Of a DNA stretch of 64,000 bases, positions 46,828-57,875 are shown in pieces; the stretch's first letter is position 1, and each line of letters starts with the position of its first letter. The translations under genes and the position numbers were made by a program. The notes under the pieces are model-generated. The model was not told the DNA's origin. It did no database searches and saw nothing but the letters and a program-made list of their open reading frames with translations. The stretch comes from Trichosporon coremiiforme (lineage: Eukaryota; Basidiomycota; Tremellomycetes; Trichosporonales; Trichosporonaceae), in the NCBI GenBank assembly GCA_039545355.1, contig BCJJ01000025.1, positions 584,820-648,819 on the forward strand, read 5' to 3'.

Positions 46828-49567
46828 CTACTCGTTCGAGGGCGCTCGGCGCGGAGTTCCCTGCCCGTTGCTAATCTGGCCGCTGGGTCGGCGGGCCGAC
46901 TTGGCAGGTATGGCGGGCTTGGGGGCATCAGACTGGGAAGCAGAGTTTGCGCTGCTCCCCAGCGATGCAGGCGGTGGTCGTGTCTTGCCGCCTATGCCGA
47001 CAAAATTGGCGAGCACGACGCTTCCATCGGAGCATCCGTACTGACATCAGTGACTGCTGTCGCCGCGACACTCACCACAAGCTTGTCGTGGTCCAGGGCC
47101 AGGGACATAGGGTTTTTGGCGGACGCGTGAAGGCCGGCAGCTTGTCCAACGGTATTCCACGCCCCGCCGAGGGGAACTACCTTCATCGTCGGGTGGTCGC
47201 CGTTCTCGTACTCGGTGCCGACAATTACCTGGGGTCAGCCTCTGTCAATCACGTAGCTCACCCTTCGCTCAGCGCCCGCCTTGGCGCTCGTTCGCCTGCT
47301 CGTGACGATCCTCACGCGACCAGCCTCGAAGGCACCTCGCTCGGTCCCGGTGATATCGAGAATCTCTACGATAGTGGGACGCCTCGCAAGTGCAAACTTC
47401 GTGGTGGTAGTGCCAGCCAGCGGGGGAGGAGTGCCCTTCCGACCATCGGCCTTGGCGCCGTCAGGCGCGCTAGGAATCGCGGAAACTGGGGAGCCGCCAG
47501 GCGACTGCGCCGTCTTGAGGGCGCGGCGAGCAGGGGTGCCAGTCGCTGGGGAAACATCGGAGAAGAAGGTCGCGGTGACAGTCGAGTTGTCGGCAGCGGC
47601 AGGGTCGTAGAGGTTTTCAGCTTCCTCCTCCTCATCTGCCCAATCCCACGCAAGACGTATAACAATGTCCTTCGTTGCACACTGTTGTCAGCTCTGAACG
47701 AAGCTTCTACGACTCACGGCCATGAAGCGTCCCTCAGCCTTGAACCACGTAAGCATGCCGAGCGCACCGACACCGACCTCTTTGAGCTTGTCGGCAAACT
47801 CAGGGTGGTACTTGGCGAGCTCTGAGAGCTTGAACGCGCCGAGCATCTCACGCTTGGCAATCGAAAACGTGCGGATGACGCCATCGACAGTCGCCGAGAT
47901 GATGAAGTTGTCGAGAAGGCTCATGCCAATGCAGACGTTTGTCTGCTGGCCAAAGCGCACCAGCTTGTTGCCGGTGCGCCAGTCCCAGACGACGATGGCC
48001 TTGTCCGATCCGACCGAAACCATCCACTGTGCGTTGATCCTGAATGTTAGTTTTGGTTGTGCGAGTTGTAACTCACGCTACCGCCCGGATTCCGTGCAAG
48101 TGGCCGGAAAGGATCTTATCCACCTTCCACTCGCCGTCGATCGGCCGCCAGATCATGGCGCGGCCGACGTCGTGGGAGCCAGTCACGAGAACCTGCTCCG
48201 AGGCGTAATAGTCGAGATCTGAGACTGATTTCGCGGACACGACGATGGGCGGCGGAACAGCCTTCGGGCTCGCGACAGCGTAGGGCAGGTGCCAGATGCG
48301 GATCCTGGTGTCAGCTGAAGCAGAAACAAGCAGCTCACGTATCGTCATAAGAAGCAGAGATGAGGGTCTCGCCGCAGAGAGCGAGTGAGGTGACATAGCC
48401 CTTGTGCCCATCAAGCACGACGAGAGACTGCACTTGGCCATTAGTCCAGTGCTGCTCCCGCTGCCACAGGCGCTTGTAGAGGCCAAGCCAGTCGCCGTCA
48501 TCGGGGAGGTTGTAATTGCTGAGATCGATCGTCCCGTCCCACGACGCCTCGAGATCCTGGCAGAGCTTCTTCCATATGATCGGGCTCGTGCCGAGAATGC
48601 TGAATCGGCGGGAGACCTAGAGGTCAGTTTCTGAAACAAATTCAGAAGTTTCAGACGCACCAGTCGAAGGTTCAGAATGTCCTTCAGGTCGAGATACCGC
48701 ATAACATTGAGGACGTGTGCATCGTCGAGTCGTCCCAGAACACCTGTCCGAAGATTCTTGTACTCTTCTAGTAGCTTGATCTGCGCTTCAATATCGGACG
48801 GCCGGCATGCTGACGTCAGCTGTGTATCGTTCGACTAACACCCACACTCTACAATGACACTAAGTAGCGCCAGACGCTGGGCTTTCGGGATCGATCGGAC
48901 GGCTTGCCCGAACGTGTCTAGGTCGTACAGCAGTGAGGCGATGTTGGGGTCGCACTGGGCGGGCAGACGGCGCTCGGGCTGCCACTCAGCTACGCAGCGC
49001 GCGTGCTCGGTCTGCAACTTGCGATAGGACAGGTCAATGTCATCGAGCCGGCGCGTCAGGTTCTTGATCTGCTCCTCATGCTGTTTCTCTAGCTGCTCGA
49101 TGCGCGGGTCGGACTGCGGGACTGCCGGTTCCAGCTTCTGCAGGTCAGTTGTGTTCGGAAAGCTAACGTACGTCTGTCAGGTCGACGCTGGTTGTGCGGC
49201 TCTGCGGCGTCGAGCCCGCCTCAACAGCAGAGAGTGCCGAAAGAGACGATCGTTGCCTCACGTGCTTCGTCGGCCTGGTCTTCGGCGTGGGTGTGCCTGT
49301 CGCGAGCTTAGTTAAGGAAGGCGACTTGGCCAGCCCCAGGCTCCCGCGCATCGAGGGGGGCTTGCGTAACGTCGGCGTCGCTGGCGTGCCAGGAGTCGTC
49401 GGGGTGCGACCCGTCGCCGGCGTCGCCGGCGTCCTGAGACCCGCGGTGCTGCTCGTTCTTGGACGGGGGAGGGAGGAGCGAACTTTTGGTTTGGGCTTGG
49501 GGAGGCCGGTGGTCACCTGCCCGGGCGAGTTGGGGGATTGCCCAAGCGAGAGGGAGGAGGGGCTCAT
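46828..49567 (-). CDS. F-box/WD40 repeat protein, probable SCF substrate receptor
   Basis: Likely substrate-recognition subunit of an SCF ubiquitin ligase. The N-terminus is Ser/Thr/Pro-rich and basic (MSPSSLSLGQSPNSPGQ, then repeated TPATP/TPTTPG phospho-site-like motifs). A coiled-coil-like segment (RIEQLEKQHEEQIKNLTRRL) and a CPN-like helical region (ERRLPAQCDPNIASLLYDLD) follow. The F-box is GRLDDAHVLNVMRYLDLKDI LNLRLVSRRFS (two pieces). WD repeats come next (SLVVLDGHKGYVTSLAL, ISASYDDTIRIWHLP, SGHLHGIRAV, SVGSDKAIVVWDWRTGNKLV, MSLALDHDKLVYGCSDGSVV). The C-terminus is low-complexity Ser/Pro. At least seven short introns are visible. It resembles Cdc4/Met30-class proteins in layout, but the specific orthologue is not clear. 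It lies 300 bases from UBA1, same strand. Confidence 0.85.
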
Positions 49568-50027
49568 GGTGGTCGCTCGTCGCTCGTCTCGCGTATCAGC
49601 GATCCGTGATGCGAGTGATGTGCGAGTTTTGCGTTATAGAATGTGTGATTGAGAGACGAGTGCACGACGCCAGAACTCAAACACCTGTGCCGCTCGCAGC
49701 ACGTCTGAAGCACCCACCACGGGCCATAGGGCCAGGAGTGGAGACGACATCACTGGGCCCCCGCATCCCGTCTTACGCCTCTCACGGCACGACTATTCGA
49801 CCCTCCCAGTAAGCCACGCGTCTGGCACATGAAACGCCCTGCCGATCACTCGCGGCAATGGACGGTACCTGGGCTGGGATGTACCTTGTTCGGCCGGACC
49901 GAGGGTCGGGGCCGACTTCCGACAAGCATTCCATGGACAGTTCAAGCATGTGCGTGAAGCGTTCCAAGACTGAACTACGACGAGATGGCTACCTTGTGCT
50001 TGCACTGAACTTCAATCCGCGCTGACC
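49568..50027. other. divergent intergenic region
   Basis: 460 bases between the F-box gene start and the broken GH31 gene; no gene seen. Confidence 0.4.
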
Positions 50028-52790
50028 ATGGTCATCGAGCGCGAGCTGTCCGGCTGGGAGCCCATGGGCCCTTGCCTCAGGCGCCGATCACTTCGTTCAC
50101 GCTCCGCACGTCAGAGACGAATCCGCGTCCCGGTTTCACGTACAGCCTATCGTTCGCCCTCCCGAACGCGATCCGCGTGCTACTCGTCGGTCCCGATCGT
50201 CCTGCGCTCCCTCACTCCAATGTGATTCTCGACGCTGAGCGGTTGCCCTTCACAGTGAAGCAGGTAGACACGTGCGAAGCCGTCATTGCCTTTCCCACCA
50301 AGTCCGACTCTGGAGATGATCTCGACGGCGCCGGGCGGAAGCGTGAGGCGTGCCTTGGTTGGTCCGACTCGCTCCTGCTCTCGGTCTGGGAGGAGGTGGC
50401 TGGCGAGTGGGTCCGGCTCTGCCCTGACCTGCCATGCCGCTCGTACGTTCTGACAGAGCACGGCGTGATGCGGCACTGGCTCATGCCGCGCTCCAACGTC
50501 CACTTCGGGCTGGGTAAGAAGGGCGCTCCGCTCAACCTGTCCGGGCGCTCGTTCAGCATCTCAGCGAGACCCACGCAGCGCGCTATGCTGCATAAAGAGG
50601 CGACCCGCCCTACCAGCATGCCCCTTTTCCCATCTCTGCCCCGCGCCCCAAGCCCAACCAAGAGGTGCCCTCGACGTACGCCATCTACCACACCAGCAAC
50701 GCGAACGCCGCCTGGGACGTAGGCCGCCCCCAGGACGACCCGTGGGGGTACTTCAAGACGTTCACGCTGGACCACGGCGGGCTCGAGGAGTGGTTGCTCT
50801 TCGGCAAGGGACCGAAGGAGGTCACACGCACCTGGGCTGAAATCGCCGACAGACCACTGCTGGTTGGCCACGACTGGCTCGGATACCTCGCCAGCGGCAT
50901 GGGACTCGTTGAGAGTGTGAGTCCTGGGCCCCGTGGAGGCGATGCCGAGAGTCTGTGCTGACGACAGGACGACCCGCCGGCGCAAGAGCTGCTCGCTCGC
51001 TGGCCGGAGCTGAGCCGAGAGCACGGCATCCTGTGCTCCGCAGTTCACATACATTGACCGTCGGACGTAGCTGACCCAGTTCTCCTCGGGATACACCGTC
51101 GGGCTTGACGGGAACCGGTACATGTTCACGGTGAACAAGGACCGACACCCCGACTTTGCTGGTCTCGTAACCGGCCTGCACGGCGCGGGGATGAAGGTCG
51201 TGCCGAACGTGAAGCCTTGTGAGTCTTAAGTTAGTTCAAGCTGACGGCAGACGTACTCGAGACGCACCCCCACATTGTCTTCAGTCACAGTAGAAAAAAT
51301 GCGAGGTTCAAGGAGCTGCACTATGCGAACGCATTGTGTTCTACGACCCTTACACGAAGGAACCACTCGTCACTCGAATTCGGAGTTCCGGCGTCGGGTT
51401 AACAGACGTGGCTCCTGGGTCGACATGACGTCTGAGGCTGGTCGAAAGTGGTGGGCAGATGGTGTACGAGGTCTAATTGAGCTCGGTGTAAATGGCATGT
51501 GGAAGTGAGCCTGACCTCTCAGCATTGAGAAGCCTTCCGGGTGGCCAACCAACTCTACGATCGCGATCGCACTGATCACGCCTCAACCTCAGCGCGTTCG
51601 GAGCGCTCGGGACCTCTGCCGATCGGGGTCCTTGGCCGGTTGCTGAACACGGAGCTGGTCGGGCGGACCTCGTTCGAGCAGCTTCTCAGGGGCCACCCGT
51701 CAAGGCGTCCAGATGTTCTCACGCGCTCAGCCTCGGTGGGCACGATGCGCTCCGCGTGTAGCACGTGGACCGGGGACAATGACGCGTCCTGGCACAACCT
51801 GCGGGTTCTCAGGCCATGCAGTTGAACAGCAGCATGTCCCTGCTGCAATCGACGGGGTCGGACGTCGGAGGATTCGGGGGCCCGGTGCCGAGTACGGAGC
51901 TCCTGGTCCGCTGGGTCCAGCTGGGGGTCACGCACGCCCGTTTCTGCACCCACGCCTTCAAGCCGACAGCCGCCAACCCGAGTGATGTACCCTGCTGTCT
52001 TGGCTGTTGTGCGACGCTCGATTCAGTGGCTGTACCGCGTGCTGCCGTTCTTGATTGCGCTCAACTAGCGCAGCCACGAGCAGGCAGAGCCGACCAACGC
52101 GTGGCTCGGCTGGGACGCCTTTGCTCACGACGCCAACATGTATGAGGACCTCGACGGCTTCGACGGCTGGATTGGGGAGGGCCAGCTCCTCACTGCCCTG
52201 CAGCTGTGGGCAGGAGGTCTCCCCCAAAACGTCTACTTCCCACAGGCCGGCGCCACCGACGACAGCCTCTACTTTGACCTGCACCCGCCTCATCGCACGT
52301 TCTGTGCCTGCACGCATGCAACGATCGCGACACCTCTCGAGCACATGGGCCTGTTTGCGCGGGAGAGCGCTGTTATTCACATAGGCAAGAGCTACCACAC
52401 TGTCACCCAGCGTGAGGGACCGGGGCGCACGACGCCCGACGGCATCGATGCGTGCTCGAGGACGAGGGGGCGTTGTAGGCCCGGACGACTGGCGCGGCGT
52501 CGAGCTCTTCCCCAGCTTCACAGAGGGCAAGACGTTTACGTACGACTGGTTCGAGGACAACGGCATCTCGGCCCCGCCGGTGCGCGCCAGGGTCGAGCTG
52601 ACCTACACATCCGGCGCCTCTGGTGCCTCAGTCGACGTCAAAGCTCGCTGGTCTCGAGCATGCCTTCCGCCCAGCGTGGGGGGAGCACCCTCGCGGTCCT
52701 GCTGCCTGTCGATGACACGCGCAGGGTCGTGGGTGCCGAGCAGTACATTCACGAAGGGCACCGCGTCTGCCGTACGGGTCAGCTAGGTGT
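50028..52790 (+). pseudogene. GH31 family glycosidase (alpha-glucosidase-like), frame-disrupted
   Basis: Homology is clear but the reading frame is not continuous. In order: MVIERELSGWEPMG then, one base out, LPQAPITSFTLRTSETNPRP; HFGLGKKGAPLNLSGRSFSI; YHTSNANAAWDVGRPQDDPW; SSGYTVGLDGNRYMFTVNKD; GLHGAGMKVVPNVKP; FYDPYTKEPLVTRI; SWVDMTSEAGRKWWADGVRG LIELGVNGMW (two pieces); TWTGDNDASWHNLR with the acid/base GDN; QSTGSDVGGFGGP; and GWDAFAHDANMYEDLDGFDG. These lie in all three plus frames. Some breaks fall at good introns (for example after GMGLVES), but at least four do not (near 50066, 50540-50660, 51340, 51415). The WxDxNE nucleophile motif expected after LGVNGMW is not intact. Clean neighbouring genes argue for a real pseudogene rather than poor sequence. 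Confidence 0.8.
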
Positions 52791-54088
52791 CAGACCTGAA
52801 TCTCTTCCTCGCGTATTCTCGTGTGATCGGTATGTCTGTTGAACACTAGTCTTGCATAGTTTCGTACCAACACTGCGTCAGATAAGAGACAAGGCGGCAC
52901 AGGCGGCGTTAATACGGCCGACGGACCGCCGAAAGGAGGTCGTGAGCCTGAGAGAGTGTTTTCTTAGGCGAGGTCGCCCACCACACACGTCATGTCAGAT
53001 TGCGACACCGATAGGAATAGCGCTAGGTGCGCAGCGCGTCAAGCTAAGGGCCCTAGCGCCGAAGATCAGGTAGAGGAACGTGCTGCCGTGCCGCCGTAGT
53101 GCCGAAGCGGCAGAGGGGAAGAGAAGGCCGCACGCACACGTGAGGCGCAGTCCGTTTGCTCTGTGAAGTGAATGGAAGGCAGACACGAGGTGGGCGTTTG
53201 ATTTCTATGTGCCTTGGCGGGGAGCCCTATATTGCCTGCCGGGGGATGAATTGCATTCGATTCCGCATTCAGCCAAAGAACGAGTGACAAACCTGGAGCC
53301 ATGAGCCAGATCTGATCCGATCACCCGGCAGTCCCCCGTGCCTCCGATTCAACTTTGATCGGATCAGCGTAACATACGTCTGCTCGAGCACGCGTATCTT
53401 TGAATGCGGCCGGTCGCGATAAAGCACGCAGAGCACATAGGACGGGACGTGATGGGACACTGAGAGTCCGTTGCGCCAGTGAGCGTGCCAACCCATTCAC
53501 GCAGTGCGTATCTCCTATGCGCAGGCGAGAATACAGATAGGGTCCGGAAACCTAGCGCTAGTGCCTCGGTAAAGAGATAAAGATCTGAGCTTCCGAGATC
53601 CTGGTGGGAGAGAGTGGCCGTGTGTGGCTCGACGGGTTGGCTCCTGCCTTCCTTTCAACCATTCGAGCTTTCATCCCACCCAATCCTTTCTAGTCACGAT
53701 GCATGGCTGCAATCAATCTGGGGGCCTCCCTGACCGTAGCAAGCGTGCGTCCGTGAGAGGGCGCCAGAACGTTCCCGGCAGAGGCGGAAGAGGCGCGCGG
53801 CAACGTCGCAGAGAGACACCGCATGCTCCCCTGCGCCCCTCCCTCGCCAATCCGCAGTCAACAAACACCTCACGTCGTTTGTTTTGTTCCTGGAACCGGT
53901 ATGGCGTCAGGCTGGTGGCTATTTGCAGCTTCTCGAGCCGCTCCTCGGCAGACCTTGCGCAGCGTGAGGCTTCCCCGGGGTCCTCCTGGTGTCCTTGAGC
54001 CTCACGGATGAGGCTCTCCGGGCTGCTGCCCACCGCAATGAGAAATGAACGCTCCGTTCGTCTGCTCCAGAGTCGCTCCCATCCAGGC
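52791..54088. other. intergenic, no gene seen
   Basis: About 1.3 kb between the GH31 remnant and the promoter of the next secreted-protein gene. Open frames are short and Arg/Ser-rich. Confidence 0.4.
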
Positions 54089-54094
54089 ATAAAA
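54089..54094 (+). promoter_or_regulatory. TATA-like box of the Gly/Leu-rich secreted protein gene
   Basis: ATAAAA in GGCATAAAAGGCG, 160 bases upstream of the ATG, followed by a CT-rich leader with many CAAC/CCATC words. Confidence 0.6.
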
Positions 54095-54250
54095 GGCGCT
54101 GTTCTGTCGTCTCCTCTCCCCATCAACAACCACTCTTCTCACCCTCTCTTGACTACCACTACTACTACCGCTTTCGCAAACTCTCCTTAAATTTCCAACC
54201 ACTACAGTGAGTCCTCTAACGCGCTTCCCCCGCTGACAACAGTTTCCACA

Positions 54251-55261
54251 ATGAAGGTTTCCGCTCTCTTCCTCGTTCTCGCCGCCGTCGCCACTGCCGC
54301 CCCGGCAGTCCAGCCCGAGACCGCCCCTCGTGGCCTCGTCGACCCCGTCGCCGGTGCTGCCAGCGGCCTCACTGGTGCTGCTAGCGGCCTCACCGGCGCC
54401 CTCGGTGGCCTTCTCGACCCCGTCACTGGCGCCCTCGCCGGCATCACCGCCCCTATCACCGACCTCCTCCACAACCTCATCGCCGGTGTCGACCAGAAGG
54501 TTCTTCCCATCCTCGCCGGTCAGCCCGACTCGGTCGTCCACGAGGTGGTTGAGACCCTCAACCGTCTCATCGCCGGTCTTCCTCTTGGCCCGACTGGCCT
54601 TCCCGACACGAACGGTCTTACCGCTTCTCTCGAGGCTTCGCTCAACTCTATTCTTCAAAACGGCGGACTTGTCTCTCAGGTCCTTGAGGCGGTCGACTCC
54701 GCCCTCGCCGGTGTTCAGCCTCCCATCAAGCGCGACCTGCCCGCCCCTATCGACATCAACTCCCTCGACCTCCCCGGGCTCGGCGGTCTCTCCGGTCTCC
54801 TTGGTGAAGTGCTTGCTCTGGTGAACAAGCTCCTTTCTTCCCTCACCGGCGGTACCGCCCTTTCTGTCGCCGACCTGGACGATCTGTCCTCCAAGATCAA
54901 CGCCGCTACCGGTGCCATTAAGGCCGGCAAGGCTACTGGAATCGACACGTCCGCCCTCTCTGGTGTCCTTGGTCCCCTCCTTACCACCGTGGACTCTCTC
55001 CTTTCTTCCGTCCTGGGTGGTGCCACGGGGTCCGCCGACAAGGCTCTTCAGAACGCCTCGCAGGCCACGGTCGGCGCGGTCGGAGGTCTGCTCACTGGCC
55101 TCAGCGCCGTCAAGGGCCTCGACGGCACCATCAAATCTCTTCTTGCCTCTCTTCCCCTCACTGGCCCTCTCGGCGGCCTTGTTACGACCCTCCTCTCGCT
55201 CATTGACAACCTCCTTAGTGGTCTTGGACTGGGTGGTCTCCTGAGTGGCCTCGGTCTCTAA
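54251..55261 (+). CDS. secreted Gly/Leu-rich repetitive protein
   Basis: Intronless coding region of 336 codons. MKVSALFLVLAAVATAAPAV is a clear signal peptide. The mature protein is made of imperfect repeats of the type GLTGAASGLTGALGGLLDPV and DNLLSGLGLGGLLSGLGL, with few charged residues, no cysteines and spaced leucines, suggesting amphipathic helical or surface-active structure. A KR site lies near residue 158 (PPIKRDLPAP), a possible Kex2 cleavage. The 5'UTR holds a 36-nt intron (54207-54242, GTGAGT..GCTGACAACAG) ending eight bases before the ATG. Strong TATA, UTR intron and C-rich codon use suggest high expression. No family is recognised; wall or biofilm matrix roles are conjecture. 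Confidence 0.85.
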   Translation: MKVSALFLVLAAVATAAPAVQPETAPRGLVDPVAGAASGLTGAASGLTGALGGLLDPVTGALAGITAPITDLLHNLIAGVDQKVLPILAGQPDSVVHEVVETLNRLIAGLPLGPTGLPDTNGLTASLEASLNSILQNGGLVSQVLEAVDSALAGVQPPIKRDLPAPIDINSLDLPGLGGLSGLLGEVLALVNKLLSSLTGGTALSVADLDDLSSKINAATGAIKAGKATGIDTSALSGVLGPLLTTVDSLLSSVLGGATGSADKALQNASQATVGAVGGLLTGLSAVKGLDGTIKSLLASLPLTGPLGGLVTTLLSLIDNLLSGLGLGGLLSGLGL

Positions 55262-57320
55262 GTTTAGCTTCCGTCCCTTCCTTAAGCGTGTAGTAGCCCT
55301 ATTCCGTACAGTTTAATATGTTAAGTCGTTCCCTGTTCACTGCTGCTACGCAAGATGGATCAGAAGGGGGTAGCGCCTCAGAAGGGGAAGATGATGGCGA
55401 TGACGAACGCAAGGGGTTGGACGGGGTGGACGGCGTAGCTCAAACGGGATGATGCCTGGAAGCGCTTCAGAGGGCATCAGGCTACCGTTTATCAGTCCAG
55501 TAGATGCGGTTGTGCGCCACAGCGACTAGGTATGAGTGTGAGAGGCGCCAGCTGGTAGACCTGGGCGGCCAGTCGCTCAATGCATCGTCGTACCGAGGAG
55601 TTCGGTACCGTACGCCCTGGCGGAGACTGGCGTGTCCGGCAAGTACGAACAGTACGTGGTAGACTGACATCGGCGGTACAACATGGTGCGACGTGACGTG
55701 GGTCACAGGCCCCTATAGTATGGTCAGTCGCTTCGCCGTGGGATTGGAGGAGTGGCCCATGGCACCCGGGCCAGACGTAGTAGTTAAGGCGCTTGCGGGT
55801 TACGTTCTGCTTCTGTGTGATTGTTTAACGTTGACCGTCAGACGCGCTTAAGGCAGCGTTCCATGGGCGCCGGGGCGTGGAGTCCACAAGACAGAACTTG
55901 ACGACCGAGTGCCGGGACAGGTTGACTCGCTATACGGGCGCCTCGGCTCATCCTCGCCTTCTTGGAGTCAGGTGTGCCCAAGTGACCGCGAGGCTCGGCA
56001 CCAAGTGCGCCCACTTCATCCACCTTCGCTGGCTCCAATGAGCCCTCTTGAGGACAAGTATCTCAGCATGTATGCCCACTTCTGCTCTCTTCCCAGTCTC
56101 TATGCTCGTGATCTCTGAGTCAGCAAGGCTCGATAAGCACTACCAACCTTGTCCACCAGCGACTTTCAGGGATACACTACCCCACCGGACACTGCCACCA
56201 GCCCTTTCACGAGCCGCCATATCGTCCAGCTCCGTTCCGTCCCTCCCTCCCTCCCTCACTCCGACTTCTCCCCGCCCTCGATGCCCGTGCCTCTCCTCGA
56301 GACCCCGCGCATGCAGCCCGAGTGGCTGAATGGCTGCCGGCCGTGTCTGCTCCGCCCGCCTTCCGCATCCCGCCCAACACCCCCGGCCAGCGCTGCCACA
56401 AGATCTCGTTCGAAGGGCTGCGGGGCTGCAATCGCCGGCGAATAGCGCATGCTGTCTTGGAGAGGTACTTGTACGGTAGTAGACGTCAATAATTGCCAAG
56501 ACTCCTTGATTGGTGTGTACAAGTGGGTGGAAGAGTCAGATGTCCAGTTGCCTTCAGGAGTCGCGACGCCATGACCGAAAAAGGGTCCTGAAGGACTTGA
56601 ACTTGATGGCGAAACGCTTTGTGCCATAGGGAGTGAGAAACCTGCCGGTCGTCGGCGGGGGCAAGGGCCTCATACGCAGGGAGAAGACAGTCGTCGAGAG
56701 GCTGAGGAACAGGCTGCCACTCGCCAAGCCCCACGAGCGGGTTCCATCTATCGCAGGCGAGTTTCCCGGTGAGCTGGGCTAGCCCGCATGGCAGTACCGG
56801 CCACATCTCGTCGCCCACGGAGAGCGGTCACACCTCGTTTTTGCCCACGCAGAGCCGTTCCGAGCCCTCAACAGCACTGCAGTGCCGTGACCCAAGGTCA
56901 CGAGGTATTTACGAAAATTCGCAAAACTCTTCCGAGCGCCTCGGCTCAGGGCCGCGATAACCTCTGTGCCTCCATCTCGGACCAGCCAGGCGCTGCGTTC
57001 TGCGATGCCCGTTGATGTGAGATTGCTGCGCTCACCACCGCCTTGATCAATTAACGGTCTCGTGTGCGCTTTGAGTCTTCGACGGGAGGTGCAGGGTTGA
57101 ATTATGTCCTGCGTGCTGCACGCGATGCACTGCGGATGGCATGCAGATGGCCTGCGGATGACCTTACGCCACACTAGCCTGCGGTTGACCTTACTTCACA
57201 CTACGATGTAACTCCGTGCCGAGGCAAGGTAGCACCGCACTACCTGTCCGGCGAGCGCACCGACGTACTATGCCGTCGGACCCCATCGGTAAGCTCGGAA
57301 GCGAGAGCAGTGGAGAAAGG
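55262..57320. other. 2 kb region with decayed coding-like fragments
   Basis: No intact gene. It holds the 3' flank of the secreted protein gene and then the fragments described separately at 56305-56783. Confidence 0.35.
56305..56783 (+). pseudogene. possible eroded plus-strand gene fragments
   Basis: Protein-like stretches in different frames: VAEWLPAVSAPPAFRIPPNT with PGQRCHKISFEGLRGCNRRR, then GVYKWVEESDVQLPSGV, then RNLPVVGGGKGLIRREKTVV with ERLRNRLPLAKPHERVPS. They are separated by stops. No family is recognised, and an opposite-strand open frame (56486-56818) overlaps, so orientation is not certain. Confidence 0.2.
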
Positions 57321-57327
57321 TATATAA
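57321..57327 (+). promoter_or_regulatory. TATA box upstream of broken secreted-protein gene
   Basis: TATATAA 39 bases upstream of the ATG at 57366. Confidence 0.55.
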
Positions 57328-57365
57328 CCTGTTCCGCCGCGTTCACCAAGCTCAGCCCAAACGAC

Positions 57366-57875
57366 ATGCTCCTCTCTGCTCTACTTTGCACTACCTCTGT
57401 GCTTGCTGGGGGGTTCAACCGCCCCGTCATCACGTACTCCGACGAGTGGCGCCTGGGCCACGACCTGATCGACGCTCTCCCGTCACGAACAGTCAAAGTG
57501 ACGACTTGGGATGGCGACCGCGCGTCCAAGATCCAAGATCCCGAAGGGTTGCGCGGACATTGTTCGTTCGCGTGACATGAACACGTGGGACATCACGGTG
57601 GTCGACGTCGAGTACAACGACAGTGACCTGGTGTACTCCCTGTGTCGCCACAAGGACGCACCGAAGTCGCTCGACAAGCTCATCGACTGCTACGGCAGGG
57701 CGTCCGGCTTCCTACGCAGGCAGCCAGCCAAGTCGCGCTACGAGCACGAGGTCGGGAGCATCTGGACTATTGCTGGAAGGAGCTCGGCGGGACGACGCAC
57801 GTGAAGAAGGAGGACGGGTACAAGGAGTACCCCATCGTTGACAAGAAGGGTTATAGATATTGGGCGGTAGAATGA
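57366..57875 (+). pseudogene. secreted-protein gene broken by a 7-bp duplication
   Basis: Starts with a signal peptide (MLLSALLCTTSVLAGGFNRP) and continues VITYSDEWRLGHDLIDALPS to DGDRASKI. There the 7-mer AAGATCC occurs twice in tandem (57528-57541), shifting the frame. The continuing homologous-looking frame reads KIPKGCADIVRSRDMNTWDI, TVVDVEYNDSDLVYSLCRHK and DAPKSLDKLIDCYGR. A second shift follows before YCWKELGGTTHVKKEDGYKE and GYRYWAVE. The pattern resembles fungal secreted hydrolase-like proteins, but I cannot name the family. The promoter (TATA) is retained. Confidence 0.65.

Noticed and set aside
53624..53998. 124-codon frame on plus strand
   Set aside because: Arg/Ser-rich composition and an equally long opposite frame; no evidence for a gene.
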